A stretch of DNA of 64,000 bases from Mangrovibacterium marinum (lineage in GTDB: Bacteria; Bacteroidota; Bacteroidia; Bacteroidales; Prolixibacteraceae): positions 1-64,000 of the forward strand of contig NZ_QAAD01000015.1 in assembly GCF_003046625.1 (NCBI RefSeq), given 5' to 3'. Every line of letters starts with the position of its first letter. Positions within the stretch are counted from its first letter, which is position 1. Under the pieces are notes generated by a model that was not told the DNA's origin, did no database searches, and was given only the letters and a program-made list of their open reading frames with translations. Below, piece by piece: positions 45,448 through 54,390 of this stretch. A program made the position numbers and the translations under genes.

Positions 45448-45524
45448 TCGATCAGTTTCTTACTGGTAAGCAAGATAGAGATTATTCTGAAAGATCCCGG
45501 GTGATGCGTTTGTAAAAAAAGAAA

Positions 45525-45568
45525 GAGTTATTAACTCCCGATTGTTAATTACGGGAAGCTAATAACTC
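45525..45568 (-). terminator. Terminator of the phoH-purC operon
   Basis: GAGTTATTAACTCCCG and CGGGAAGCTAATAACTC form a long stem with small defects, and on the minus strand it is followed by CTTTCTTTTTTT. It lies 25 bp after the purC stop. Confidence 0.85.
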
Positions 45569-45592
45569 CTTTTTTAGCGGATTACGGATCAA

Positions 45593-46540
45593 TTAAAGCG
45601 TCTTCAGGAAGGCTGTTACATTGGTCTCAATACGCGATTGAATGTCATCGATTTCCGACTTTTGGAATTGGTCGCCGGTAATGTTTTCGAAAAGCTCGAT
45701 GTAACGATCGGTTACTGAACCCACGAAGGCTTCGTCCATTTTAGGAACGCTTTGCCCGTCTTTTCCCTGGAAACCGTTTTCGATTAACCATTGACGAACA
45801 AATTCTTTCGACAACTGCTTTTGTTGTTCTCCTTTGGCCAGACGCTCGGCATATCCTTCGGCGTAGAAGTAGCGAGACGAGTCGGGCGTGTTGATTTCGT
45901 CAATCAGGAAAATTTTACCGTCTTTTTTACCGAATTCGTATTTGGTATCAACTAAAATCAAGCCTTTTTCGGCTGCAATTTCGGTTCCGCGTTGGAATAA
46001 CTTCAGTGTGTAGTCTTCCAGCATTTCGTAGTCTTCCTGGCTCACCAATCCGCTGCTGATAATTTCCTCGCGCGAAATATCTTCGTCGTGTCCTTCGTCG
46101 GCTTTGGTTGTCGGCGTGAGGATGGGCTGCTCAAATTTTTGGTTTTCAACCATACCATCGGGCAGGGGAACGCCGCACAGGCTGCGTTTTCCGCTCTTGT
46201 ATTCGCGCCAAGCGTGACCGGTCAGGTAGCCGCGGATCACCATTTCAACTTTAAAAGGCTCGCAGGCATGGCCAACCGTTACATTGGGGTCCGGAGTTGC
46301 AATTTTCCAGTTGGGGACGATGTCGGCGGTGGCGTCCAGGAATTTGGCTGCAATTTGGTTTAATACCTGTCCTTTATAGGGGATGCCTTCGGGCAGGATA
46401 ACGTCGAATGCAGAGATGCGGTCGCTGACAACCATTACCAGATATTCGTCGCCAATATTGTAAACATCGCGCACTTTACCGTGGTATACACTTTTTTGAT
46501 TCGGAAAATTGAAATCCGTTCTGGTCAATGCTTTACTCAT
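45593..46540 (-). CDS. purC: Phosphoribosylaminoimidazole-succinocarboxamide synthase
   Basis: PurC joins CAIR and aspartate with ATP in purine synthesis. The 315-aa product has [72 protein letters not shown] and [12 protein letters not shown], which are the ATP and substrate motifs. It is the longer (~310 aa) PurC form common in Bacteroidota and yeast-like groups. The ATG at 46540 overlaps the phoH stop by 8 bp; an upstream in-frame start would add 12 residues inside phoH and is less likely. Confidence 0.96.
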   Translation of the reverse strand: MSKALTRTDFNFPNQKSVYHGKVRDVYNIGDEYLVMVVSDRISAFDVILPEGIPYKGQVLNQIAAKFLDATADIVPNWKIATPDPNVTVGHACEPFKVEMVIRGYLTGHAWREYKSGKRSLCGVPLPDGMVENQKFEQPILTPTTKADEGHDEDISREEIISSGLVSQEDYEMLEDYTLKLFQRGTEIAAEKGLILVDTKYEFGKKDGKIFLIDEINTPDSSRYFYAEGYAERLAKGEQQKQLSKEFVRQWLIENGFQGKDGQSVPKMDEAFVGSVTDRYIELFENITGDQFQKSEIDDIQSRIETNVTAFLKTL

Positions 46541-47537
46541 TTTCTTCTGATTTATTTTGTGATTTTCGTTCTTCAAATTTGGCTAATTGCTTTTGATGGT
46601 GTTTATCGTAAGCGTCAACAATGTCGCGCACCAAGCGGTGGCGCACAATGTCTTTGGTGTTGAAATGAACAAAGGAAATCCCCTCAATGTTTCGCAAAAT
46701 TTTCTTGGCCTGTAGCAGGCCCGACTGGCTGGCCGATGGCAGGTCGATCTGGGTTTCGTCGCCGGTGATGATGAACTTGGCATTCATTCCCATGCGGGTC
46801 AGAAACATCTTCAGCTGATTGAGGGTTGTGTTTTGCGCTTCATCCAAAATAACGAAGGCGTCGCTCAGTGTCCGGCCGCGCATAAAGGCCAGGGGGGCGA
46901 TTTGGATGATGCCGTCTTTCATGAACTCTTCGAGCTTTTTGGCCGGTATCATGTCCTGCAGGGCGTCGTAGAGCGGTTGCAGATAGGGATCGATTTTTTC
47001 TTTTAAATCGCCGGGTAAAAAGCCCAGTCGCTCACCCGCTTCAACGGCCGGCCGGCTGAGGATGATGCGGCGGATCTCCCGGTTTTTTAGCGCCCGAACA
47101 GCCAGTGCGATGGCGGTGTATGTTTTCCCGGTTCCTGCAGGACCAATGGCAAAGAGCAAGTCGGCCTTGCGGCTTTCTTCAACCAAAATGCGCTGATTGG
47201 GGGTGCGTGCCCGGATGGGTTTGCCGTTGTTGCCGTGTAACAGCAGATCGGTGGTGCTCACATTCATCGAGTCGGCCGACTGTAGGTCGTCGTTCATCAC
47301 CTGGCGGATGGTTTCTTCCGGTAAAATATTGAACTGGTGGTAGTGGTCGAGCAAAAGCTCCAGTTTCTTTTCGAACAGAGCGCTTTCTTTTTTGTCGCCC
47401 TGCACAATCAGCTGGTTGCCTCGACTAATAATTTTCAGTTTGGGAAAAAATGCCTTGATCAAATCGATTTTGGCATTATTTACGCCGTAGAATTCAAGAG
47501 GATCAACCCCTTCGAGTACGATTAACTTTTCAAACAT
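46533..47537 (-). CDS. PhoH family ATPase
   Basis: This 334-aa cytoplasmic P-loop protein has the Walker [15 protein letters not shown] and Walker [21 protein letters not shown], followed by [17 protein letters not shown], all PhoH marks. PhoH and PhoL proteins are RNA-linked ATPases or helicases involved in rRNA handling. The ATG at 47537 begins [13 protein letters not shown], the usual family start, and the longer frame up to 47765 looks non-coding. It is coupled to purC. Confidence 0.94.
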   Translation of the reverse strand: MFEKLIVLEGVDPLEFYGVNNAKIDLIKAFFPKLKIISRGNQLIVQGDKKESALFEKKLELLLDHYHQFNILPEETIRQVMNDDLQSADSMNVSTTDLLLHGNNGKPIRARTPNQRILVEESRKADLLFAIGPAGTGKTYTAIALAVRALKNREIRRIILSRPAVEAGERLGFLPGDLKEKIDPYLQPLYDALQDMIPAKKLEEFMKDGIIQIAPLAFMRGRTLSDAFVILDEAQNTTLNQLKMFLTRMGMNAKFIITGDETQIDLPSASQSGLLQAKKILRNIEGISFVHFNTKDIVRHRLVRDIVDAYDKHHQKQLAKFEERKSQNKSEENE

Positions 47538-47567
47538 AGATCTGTTTCCAATGCTATTTTGCCTGAG

Positions 47568-47575
47568 CAAAAGTA
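47568..47575 (-). promoter_or_regulatory. Candidate -7 element of phoH
   Basis: On the minus strand TACTTTTG fits TAnnTTTG and lies 30 bp before the phoH ATG. No clear -33 TTG is present at the right distance. Confidence 0.4.
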
Positions 47576-47802
47576 ACAAAAATTGTTTGCAGTATTCCGG
47601 ATTTGAAGGTCTCTTATCGATTCTTTTTACAGGATTAATGTTGGCCCCGCAGGGCTGTGCGCTTGCCCTGGCAGTGTGGGGCGATCGGCCGGTTTGGGGA
47701 ACTGTTGCCTCCCACCTGGCAGGCGATGAGTAAAAGTTGTATTCAACGGCTAAACCTTCGGCCATACTGACGGGTTATAGCTGAAAAAAAAAGTCTCAGA
47801 AA

Positions 47803-48264
47803 ATGGAATTCAAGATTACACGCTTGCCTTTTGGCTTGCGACTAAATAAATATCAACCCGATAACGAGCTGTATGCGGTGTTGGGTGAAGAAGGGGTGCG
47901 GCAACTGGTGAGCGATCATTACGACCTGCTGGCAGCGAGTAAAATTAAGCACCTCTTTCCGGATGATGAAAAGGGGTTGGCGGGAGCCAAGCAGCGCTCG
48001 GCCGATTTTTTTATTCAGCGGCTGGGTGGCCCCGATTATTTTAACCAGCGCCGTGGTTCGCCGCAACTGGCATCGCGGCACTTGCCTTTTCGCATCGATG
48101 CCGACGCGCGGGTTGTGTGGCTGCAATGCTATGCCCGGGTGCTGGCCAAGCTCGAAAATGTTCCCGAGCCGGTGCTTGAAGCCTTCTGGAACTATTTGCA
48201 CGACTTCTCGAACTGGATGGTGAATACCCCCGACAAACCTTCAATTTTGATGAACCGAAAGTAA
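47803..48264 (+). CDS. Truncated haemoglobin (group II-like)
   Basis: This 153-aa globin has the truncated 2-on-2 fold pattern: AVLGEEGVRQLVSDHYDLL (helices A/B), ADFFIQRLGGPDYFNQRRGSP (E/F), proximal His93 in SRHLPFRI and Trp106 in VVWLQCYARVL. Trp at G8 is a mark of groups II and III. It may bind O2, NO or other small ligands in the cytoplasm. The C-terminal extension NWMVNTPDKPSILMNRK is short. It stands alone and converges with a small secreted-protein gene. Confidence 0.88.
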   Translation: MEFKITRLPFGLRLNKYQPDNELYAVLGEEGVRQLVSDHYDLLAASKIKHLFPDDEKGLAGAKQRSADFFIQRLGGPDYFNQRRGSPQLASRHLPFRIDADARVVWLQCYARVLAKLENVPEPVLEAFWNYLHDFSNWMVNTPDKPSILMNRK

Positions 48265-48272
48265 GCTCCCGG

Positions 48273-48707
48273 TTAACTGTACATATCGGGCGTGATGGTG
48301 ATTCTGGTGATGAACACACCGTTGCGGTCTTTATACGTATAGGTGAGGCTGAGCTGGTGCTCGCGGAACGATTTCATGTCGGGACTGGTTTTGATGTGGT
48401 CGGCCAAAACCGGAGTCATGTAGCGCGCAAAGGCTTCGGCATCGATGGTGTCGCGTTCCAGGTTTACCAGGGTGTAGTTGTAAGCAAAGCAGTGGTCGGG
48501 CATGGCCATGGTGCTGTCGAGCCGCGTTTCGCTGTCGACCATGATGGGGCAGGTTTGGTTAATTTCCGAGGCTGTTTCGCTTAGTGTTTCCTCGAAAGTG
48601 GCGGTGGTAAAGAAAAACTGTTGAACAAAAATGGCAACGGCGACACCAACAATAATCCCGGCGATTTGGGAAATCCCGATAGGGCGTTTGGTCTTGTTTT
48701 TTTTCAT
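48273..48707 (-). CDS. Membrane-anchored protein of unknown function
   Basis: This 144-aa protein has a basic N-terminus and one membrane helix (ISQIAGIIVGVAVAIFVQQFF), then a periplasmic domain starting ~40 with INQTCPIMVDSETRLDS and ending TRITITPDMYS. Its two Cys residues (in TCPIM and DHCFAYN) could form a disulfide. Similar proteins are frequent in Bacteroidota, but I cannot name a family. The stop codon lies 9 bp from that of the globin gene, in opposite orientation. Confidence 0.7.
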   Translation of the reverse strand: MKKNKTKRPIGISQIAGIIVGVAVAIFVQQFFFTTATFEETLSETASEINQTCPIMVDSETRLDSTMAMPDHCFAYNYTLVNLERDTIDAEAFARYMTPVLADHIKTSPDMKSFREHQLSLTYTYKDRNGVFITRITITPDMYS

Positions 48708-48936
48708 CTGGTTTGAGTTCGTTTAGCTAGCTTGCAGGATGCGCTGATTTGTTGAGGCGTTTTCATCCCTATTTTTATTTCGATCAGCAAATTACAAAAC
48801 TTATCAGAATGAATAATCACCTTAGTTGAAGTTTTTTCCGCTTTTTTTCGATGATGGTGACCTTGCCGGCTGGTTCTCGTGGTGCGAATGCTTTGGTCGT
48901 CTTGCTTAGCATGCCTGTTGGGTGCCCGATATAACT
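48708..48936. other. Gene-free stretch before the tandem repeat
   Basis: This is the upstream region of the leftward gene at 48707 followed by ~150 bp in which I see no gene, terminator or repeat. Confidence 0.5.
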
Positions 48937-49328
48937 GCTCACGGCGTGAGCACGAAAATGTTCTGCAACAATGGGGAGCTCACGGCGTGAGGACGAAAAT
49001 GTTGTGCAACAATTGGGCGCTCATGGCGTGAGGACGAAAATGTTGTGCAACAATTGGGCGCTCATGGCGTGAGGACGAAAATGTTGTGCAACAATTGGAT
49101 GCTCATGACGTGGGGATGAAAATGTTGTGCAACAATTGGACGCTCATGACGTGGGGATGAAAATGTTGTGCAACAATTGGACGCTCATGGCGTGAGGACG
49201 AAAATGTTATGCAACAATTGGGCGCTCATGACGTGAGGACGAAAATGTTGTGCAACAATTATGCGCCCATGGCATGAGCACTGGAATATAGTGCAACACA
49301 AGGGTACTCATGCTGTGAGTACCCTTGC
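48937..49328. repeat. 41-nt tandem repeat, nine units plus a partial tenth
   Basis: Units start at 48937, 48978, 49019, 49060, 49101, 49142, 49183, 49224, 49265 and a partial one at 49306, exactly 41 nt apart. Each begins GCTCAYGRCGTGRGGAYG and ends with ATGTTGTGCAACAATTGG. Units 2-8 differ by only a few bases, while 1, 9 and 10 are more diverged. Each unit holds a CTCACG-CGTGAG-type palindrome and a second GTTG-TG-CAAC stem-loop. Because 41 is not divisible by three, a protein repeat is excluded. There are no unique spacers, so it is not a CRISPR array. Confidence 0.9.
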
Positions 49329-49330
49329 GA

Positions 49331-49641
49331 AGGATTGCTCGCTTTTGTTCGGCAGATGGCCGAGGTGTTGTGTGTCGTCATTATCAGTATTTATTTTTAG
49401 GGATTCTGTTTGTTGGTGTGGTCGTGCGGCGTTTGGAGCGATGTCGCTTTTTGTAATTGTGTCTTTATAGTTGTGGTATATAGTTGCTTGTTGATGAATT
49501 TATCTTCCGTATAAAATATTAAAAGTTATCAATTAATAACAATTTATTTTGATGATTATAAACATAGGAAAGAATATTGATAGATGTTTGTGCTTATTGT
49601 AACTTGCACGAAAGTTTGAAAACCACAATAAATAATTAAGC
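49331..49641. other. Gene-free stretch after the tandem repeat
   Basis: The ~310 bp are AT-rich towards the DUF6261 start. No consensus promoter is clear; TAACTTGC near 49600 is the closest match. A 69-codon frame (49261-49470) begins inside the repeat and is not credible. Confidence 0.5.
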
Positions 49642-50394
49642 ATGTTACAAATTGAGAAAATCAGCCTGTACCCGATGCAAAACAACGAGCATTTTCAGTT
49701 TATGACCGATGTGAAAGACCTGGTTGTTGCGCATAATGCCGAAATGCTGGGAATCGACAACGTGTTTCCGGCTTTTCTGGAAGCCTTTCAGAACGAAGAT
49801 CTGCACATGAAAGTAGAAACCGGTAGTTTAAAAACCTTATCGGTAAAGGACACCGATCATGCCCGCGACGAGATTTATTCGGCTGTTCGCGGTCGTACCC
49901 AGTCTACATTGCTGAGTCCGTTTGAAACCGAACGCGAAAGCGCCCGGGCATTAATGCGCTGCTTCGATCTCTACGGAAATGTTCGACAAATGAGCTATAA
50001 TGCCGAGAGCGCCGCCTTGACCAATCTGGTGTACGACCTGAAATCGGAACAGAATGCAGGCTATCTGCTGTCGGTGGGCATTGGCCCCTGGGTGGACGAG
50101 CTGGAGAAGGAGAACAATAATTTCATCGCACTGATGAATGCCCGTAACAAAGAATACTCTGGTCGCGAGAGTGGCGATGTTCGGACCGCACGCCTGGCCA
50201 TCGATCCGCTCTACACGAATTTGGTCGATCGGCTCAATGCCATGATCTTGCTGAATATTGCTTCGGACGAGGTTGAGCCTTTTGTGAAGGAACTGAACGA
50301 GAAAATTAAATACTACGAAAAAGTGGTGAAGACGCGCGAAAGCAAAAATAAAAACAAAGAAAAAGAAGTGTCGGACATTCAAACTGATCAATAG
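49642..50394 (+). CDS. DUF6261 family protein
   Basis: This 250-aa soluble, highly helical protein ends in a Lys/Glu-rich coiled tail. The sequence (LQIEKISLYPMQNNEHFQFM; LSPFETERESARALMRCFDLYGNVR; GIGPWVDELEKEN) fits DUF6261, a Bacteroidota-specific family often present in several copies near mobile or repeated DNA. The function is unknown. Here the gene follows the 41-nt repeat array and has its own terminator. Confidence 0.8.
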   Translation: MLQIEKISLYPMQNNEHFQFMTDVKDLVVAHNAEMLGIDNVFPAFLEAFQNEDLHMKVETGSLKTLSVKDTDHARDEIYSAVRGRTQSTLLSPFETERESARALMRCFDLYGNVRQMSYNAESAALTNLVYDLKSEQNAGYLLSVGIGPWVDELEKENNNFIALMNARNKEYSGRESGDVRTARLAIDPLYTNLVDRLNAMILLNIASDEVEPFVKELNEKIKYYEKVVKTRESKNKNKEKEVSDIQTDQ

Positions 50395-50427
50395 ATGGTT
50401 TGATCGCTTTTTTATGAAAATGGGGAA

Positions 50428-50467
50428 GAAAGACTCCGGTTCCGTTTTGGGATCGGAGTTTCTTTTT
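50428..50467 (+). terminator. Terminator of the DUF6261 gene
   Basis: GACTCCGGTTCC pairs with GGGATCGGAGTT around a short T-rich loop and is followed by TCTTTTT. Confidence 0.8.
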
Positions 50468-50577
50468 GGGCGGAATCGGGAGTTGGCTGACTTATGGTAG
50501 ATGGTGAGAGCCCGGCTGAAAGCTTCGGCACTCCCGGAGGGGTGGCAGTGGAGGGTGGGACTTCCCGAAAAAGAAAA

Positions 50578-50605
50578 GATCCGACCTTTTTGTGTCGGTC
50601 GGATC
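50578..50605 (-). terminator. Terminator of the ECF sigma operon
   Basis: GATCCGACC and GGTCGGATC form a perfect 9-bp stem. On the minus strand it is followed by TTTTCTTTTT, seven bases after the stop of the membrane protein gene. Confidence 0.88.
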
Positions 50606-50611
50606 GAGTGG

Positions 50612-51133
50612 CTATTCCTGCATTAGTTCGTTGAGCATCGTTTGAGCCTGGTCGTGTAGCGGTTTGTGTTTGAGATACCACCACGCTGTTCCGATGACTA
50701 TCCCGATTAGCAAGGCCGGGAGCATGGTGCCCTGGATGTCGAGCAGTTTGGCCCGGATTTGCGGGTCGGTAAAGTTCTCGACATGGATCAGGCAAAGCCC
50801 CGCGTCAATCAGCAGGGCCGCAAGCAGCGCGCAGGGCAGCTCGGGTTTCCAGAATTTGTACCGTTTCATGGTTTGGGAGAGCATTTGGGTGGTTGGCAGG
50901 GCATAGTCAACGGAGTTAAACTCATTGATGCGTCGTTGAAATAAAACGGTGAATGCGATGAATCCCAAGACCACCAGTATCCCTCCGCCACGTTGAACGA
51001 GCGTGAAGTCGGGGGTAAACAGGGATAGGAGCGTGTAAATCGGGATCAAAATCAGGTACATGATTTTGACGCCGCGGATCAGGCGGGTCATCCGGCGATC
51101 TTCTTTTTGTAATTTCTGAATGAGTTGATTCAT
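50612..51133 (-). CDS. Membrane protein encoded with an ECF sigma factor
   Basis: This 173-aa protein has four hydrophobic segments in two pairs (MYLILIPIYTLLSLF, GGGILVVLGFIAFTVLF, then LPCALLAALLIDAGLCLI and MLPALLIGIVIGTAWWYL). The N-terminal ~20 residues are charged and cytoplasmic. Its position 13 bp after a sigma factor gene suggests an anti-sigma or signal-transfer role, but no ZAS or FecR domain is visible. I do not recognise the family. Confidence 0.75.
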   Translation of the reverse strand: MNQLIQKLQKEDRRMTRLIRGVKIMYLILIPIYTLLSLFTPDFTLVQRGGGILVVLGFIAFTVLFQRRINEFNSVDYALPTTQMLSQTMKRYKFWKPELPCALLAALLIDAGLCLIHVENFTDPQIRAKLLDIQGTMLPALLIGIVIGTAWWYLKHKPLHDQAQTMLNELMQE

Positions 51134-51146
51134 GTTGCTAATCTTT

Positions 51147-51671
51147 TTACAGGTCTTGTTGATTGAGTTGTTGTTGCAGCGATTGTCGAAGTGTCTCTTT
51201 TATGCGGTGGAGCTTGACCCGCACGTTTGGCTCGGTGAGCCCGATGATGCTGGCAATCTCTTTGCCCGGCAAATCTTCGAGTACCAGGCTGATGAGTGCC
51301 TTGTCGATAATCGATAGTTGGTTGATTTGGGTTTGCATGGCATCCAGCTGCCACTCGCGCAACTCGTAGTCGGACTTGTCGTCGTCAATGAGCTTTCCCA
51401 ATTGTTGCAGGTCGGCATCGACACGGAACCGGGCTTGTTTAACCGATCGGCCCGCAAAACTGAGTGAGGTGTTCACCGCAATGCGATAAATCCAGGTGCT
51501 GATGGCCGCATCGCCCCGGAAATTGTCCAGGCTTTTCCAGATATTGACCAGTACTTCCTGGCACATATCGTCCGAGTCCTGTTCGAAGGGCGCATAGTAG
51601 CGGCATATTCGCCGGATTCGTTTTTCATTGTCGGCAACAATTTTGTTGAATCGTTCTTCTTTTGTAGTCAT
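51147..51671 (-). CDS. ECF-type RNA polymerase sigma factor
   Basis: This 174-aa sigma factor has region 2 (IRRICRYYAPFEQDSDDMCQEVLVNIW and ISTWIYRIAVNTSL) and region 4 (LSIIDKALISLVLEDLPGKEIASIIGL followed by NVRVKLHRIKETLRQSL). The two are joined by a ~45-residue linker. It resembles the sigma family that is paired with membrane anti-sigma proteins in Bacteroidota, and the gene downstream encodes a four-helix membrane protein. The regulon is unknown. Confidence 0.92.
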   Translation of the reverse strand: MTTKEERFNKIVADNEKRIRRICRYYAPFEQDSDDMCQEVLVNIWKSLDNFRGDAAISTWIYRIAVNTSLSFAGRSVKQARFRVDADLQQLGKLIDDDKSDYELREWQLDAMQTQINQLSIIDKALISLVLEDLPGKEIASIIGLTEPNVRVKLHRIKETLRQSLQQQLNQQDL

Positions 51672-51877
51672 TCAATGGAGGTGTTTTTTCAATTTAGTTC
51701 GAAGAAGGAACGGGTTGTTACAATTTTTTTTTTTTTCGATATCGGTGAATTTTAGAAGGAGTGAAGCAGGTTTGATTGACGCAGATCAACAGCAGACCCG
51801 AATATTTGCAGACCTCAGCAGATCTTTTTGTGCCGTGAGTGCCGGTATTCGAGGCTATTTGTCCGATTTTCGGACAT

Positions 51878-51907
51878 AAAAAAAGGATGACCCTGGGGCC
51901 ATCCTTC
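51878..51907 (-). terminator. Terminator of the class II aldolase gene (minus)
   Basis: AAGGATGACCC and GGGGCCATCCTT pair around a small loop, with an A run on the left that reads as T on the minus strand. A second small hairpin, GTCCGATTTTCGGAC (51861-51875), lies just beyond. Confidence 0.85.
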
Positions 51908-51930
51908 CTTATAATATTATATGCGCTTGA

Positions 51931-52926
51931 TTAAGCTTGTTCAGCAGAACCTAAAACGTTGATGTTTTTGTTCATGTACAATTGCTTCAACTCGTCGCGA
52001 GCAGGTCCCAGGTATTTACGAGGGTCAAATTCGCCTGGTTTTTCCATGAACACTTTGCGTACAGCAGCAGTCATGGCCAAACGACCGTCAGAGTCGATGT
52101 TGATTTTACATACGGCTGATTTCGCAGCTTTACGCAATTGTTCTTCGGGGATACCAACAGCAGCAGCCAATGAACCACCAAATTCGTTGATTTGGTTAAC
52201 GTATTGCATTGGAACCGAAGAGGCACCGTGTAATACGATAGGGAAACCAGGAATACGTTTTTCAATTTCTTCCAGGATTTCGAATTTCAATGGAGGTGGA
52301 ACTAATACGCCATCTGCGTTTTTAGTACACTGTGCAGGTGTAAATTTGTGTGCTCCGTGAGAAGTACCGATTGAGATTGCCAATGAATCAACGCCAGTAC
52401 GTTTTACGAAATCTTCTACTTCTTCGGGTTTCGTATAAGTTGAGTGTTCAGCAACAACGTCGTCTTCAACGCCGGCCAATACGCCTAACTCACCTTCAAC
52501 AGTTACGCCGTGTGCGTGCGCGTATTCAACCACTTTTTTAGTCAACGCAATGTTTTCTTCGTAAGGGTGGTGAGAACCATCGATCATTACTGAAGAGAAA
52601 CCATTGTCGATACAGTCTTTACACAACTCGAATGTGTCGCCGTGATCCAGGTGAAGAACAACAGGAATTTCGTAACCTAATTCAGCAGCGTATTCAACAG
52701 CGCCACGAGCCATGTTGCGCAACAAAGTCGCGTTGGCATATTTACGTGCACCTGAAGATACCTGAAGAATTACAGGAGATTTTGTTTCAACACATGCTTG
52801 GATGATTGCCTGAAGTTGCTCCAGGTTATTGAAGTTGTATGCAGGAATTGCATAACCGCCGTCAACAGCTTTTTTGAACAGCTCTTTTGTGTTAACGAGC
52901 CCTAAGTCTTTATAACTTACTGCCAT
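51931..52926 (-). CDS. Class II fructose-bisphosphate aldolase, B-type
   Basis: This 331-aa Zn-dependent aldolase splits fructose 1,6-bisphosphate into triose phosphates. Metal ligands are His residues in VVLHLDHGDTFE, ISIGTSHGAHKF and IVLHGASS. The loop SSVMIDGSHHPYEENI and EGELGVLAGVEDD are also typical. The length and spacing fit the B subgroup (like B. subtilis FbaA and GatY relatives). Codon use is strongly biased, as in eno and tuf, so this is likely the main glycolytic aldolase. It is divergent from the A-type gene. Confidence 0.93.
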   Translation of the reverse strand: MAVSYKDLGLVNTKELFKKAVDGGYAIPAYNFNNLEQLQAIIQACVETKSPVILQVSSGARKYANATLLRNMARGAVEYAAELGYEIPVVLHLDHGDTFELCKDCIDNGFSSVMIDGSHHPYEENIALTKKVVEYAHAHGVTVEGELGVLAGVEDDVVAEHSTYTKPEEVEDFVKRTGVDSLAISIGTSHGAHKFTPAQCTKNADGVLVPPPLKFEILEEIEKRIPGFPIVLHGASSVPMQYVNQINEFGGSLAAAVGIPEEQLRKAAKSAVCKINIDSDGRLAMTAAVRKVFMEKPGEFDPRKYLGPARDELKQLYMNKNINVLGSAEQA

Positions 52927-53184
52927 TTTTGATGATAATTAGTTGATTAAATTACTTTTTTCTCGGTTTTTTAGCTTCCGAAAACAGAGCATTCAAAACA
53001 CCTCGCGGGCATCTGTGCTGCTCGGTTTTTCAAAACCGCAACAAGTTTAGCAATTATTTGAGCATTTGACCAGCCTGGGGGCAGCTGGTGTTTTCGATTT
53101 TAAACTAAGCTTAACACATTTGGATGAACTTTTCGGCAACTTGATAGTTGTGAGTGTAGTTGTTTATTAAAATTCATTTTAACA

Positions 53185-54264
53185 ATGGGAAAAATATCAG
53201 ATCACATTAAGCCAGGAGTTGTGACCGGCGCTGATTTGCAGTTACTTTTCAAATTGGCAAAAGAAGGTCAGTTTGCAATGCCTGCTGTAAATGTTGTAAG
53301 CTCAAGTTCGGTGAATGCTGTGTTGGAAGCAGCCAAAGTTGTCGATTCTCCGGTGATGATTCAGTTTTCGAATGGCGGTGCTCAGTTTTATGCCGGTAAA
53401 GGATTAAAGCTGGACGGACAACAAGTCCAAATAGCCGGCGCCATTGCCGGTGCAAAATACGTTCATCAAATTGCCGAATTATATGGCGTTCGCGTGGTTT
53501 TGCACACCGATCATGCCGCAAAAAAATTGTTGCCCTGGATTGACGGTCTGCTCGATGCAGGTGAAAAATTTTATGCCGAAACCGGCAAGCCGTTGTTCTC
53601 TTCTCACATGATCGACCTGTCGGAAGAACCGCTGGAAGAAAATATTGAGACTTGTAAAAAATACCTCGAGCGCATGGCTAAAATCGACATGACGCTGGAG
53701 ATTGAGCTGGGTGTTACCGGAGGCGAAGAAGACGGAGTTGACAATACCGATGTTGATAATGCCTTATTGTATACACAGCCCGAAGAAGTAGCCTACGCCT
53801 ACGAAGAGCTGAAGAAAGTAAGCCCGAACTTCACCATTGCGGCCTCTTTTGGTAATGTGCATGGTGTTTACAAGCCAGGTAACGTAAAACTGACACCGAA
53901 GATTTTGGATGCATCGCAAAAATACATCGCTCAAAAGTACAGCCTGGCTGAAGCTAAACCGGTGAATTTTGTATTCCACGGTGGCTCGGGCTCAACACAC
54001 GACGAAATTCGAGAAGCCATTTCGTATGGTGTCATCAAAATGAATATCGACACCGACACGCAATGGGCATACTGGGATGGTGTTCGTGCCTACGAGGCTG
54101 CTAATCGCGGTTACCTGCAGGGGCAAATTGGTAATCCCGAGGGCGAGGATAAGCCGAACAAGAAATATTACGATCCTCGTGTCTGGATTCGTAAAGCGGA
54201 AGAGGCGCAGATTGCGCGTTTGAAAATCGCTTTCGAAGACTTGAATTGTATTGGTAAGAACTAA
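53185..54264 (+). CDS. fbaA: Class II fructose-bisphosphate aldolase, A-type
   Basis: This 359-aa aldolase is close to the E. coli FbaA type, with FAMPAVNVVSSSSVNAVLEAA, the zinc and substrate residues in VVLHTDHAAKKLLPW, SSHMIDLSEEPLEENI, IELGVTGGEEDGVDN, SFGNVHGVYKPGNVKL and FVFHGGSGSTHDEI, and NIDTDTQWAYWDG. It catalyses the same reaction as its divergent neighbour. Codon bias is weaker, so expression is probably lower or conditional. A terminator follows 21 bp after the stop. Confidence 0.94.
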   Translation: MGKISDHIKPGVVTGADLQLLFKLAKEGQFAMPAVNVVSSSSVNAVLEAAKVVDSPVMIQFSNGGAQFYAGKGLKLDGQQVQIAGAIAGAKYVHQIAELYGVRVVLHTDHAAKKLLPWIDGLLDAGEKFYAETGKPLFSSHMIDLSEEPLEENIETCKKYLERMAKIDMTLEIELGVTGGEEDGVDNTDVDNALLYTQPEEVAYAYEELKKVSPNFTIAASFGNVHGVYKPGNVKLTPKILDASQKYIAQKYSLAEAKPVNFVFHGGSGSTHDEIREAISYGVIKMNIDTDTQWAYWDGVRAYEAANRGYLQGQIGNPEGEDKPNKKYYDPRVWIRKAEEAQIARLKIAFEDLNCIGKN

Positions 54265-54285
54265 GCTCTTTATCAAATATTTATT

Positions 54286-54316
54286 AAAGCTCTCCGACCT
54301 TCGGGGGGCTTTTTTG
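54286..54316 (+). terminator. Terminator of fbaA
   Basis: AAGCTCTCCGA and CGGGGGGCTT pair around a CCTT loop and are followed by six T. Confidence 0.85.
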
Positions 54317-54390
54317 TATTCCATTTATATTTTTTGCTTTTTTACGTCAAATTGAAATCAACAAATACGAGCTGATATAAAATTGAAAGT

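Noticed and set aside
47538-47765. N-terminal extension of the PhoH protein
   Set aside because: The extra 76 residues show no conservation-like pattern, and the family start [10 protein letters not shown] with a promoter-like element 30 bp upstream argues for 47537.
48937-49328. CRISPR array
   Set aside because: The whole 41-nt unit repeats, there are no unique spacers, and no cas gene is near.
49261-49470. 69-codon frame starting inside the 41-nt repeat array
   Set aside because: It begins within diverged repeat units and has no resemblance to a protein family.
51861-51875. Hairpin GTCCGATTTTCGGAC as a second terminator
   Set aside because: It has no T run in either direction, and the neighbouring hairpin at 51878-51907 already ends the aldolase transcript.
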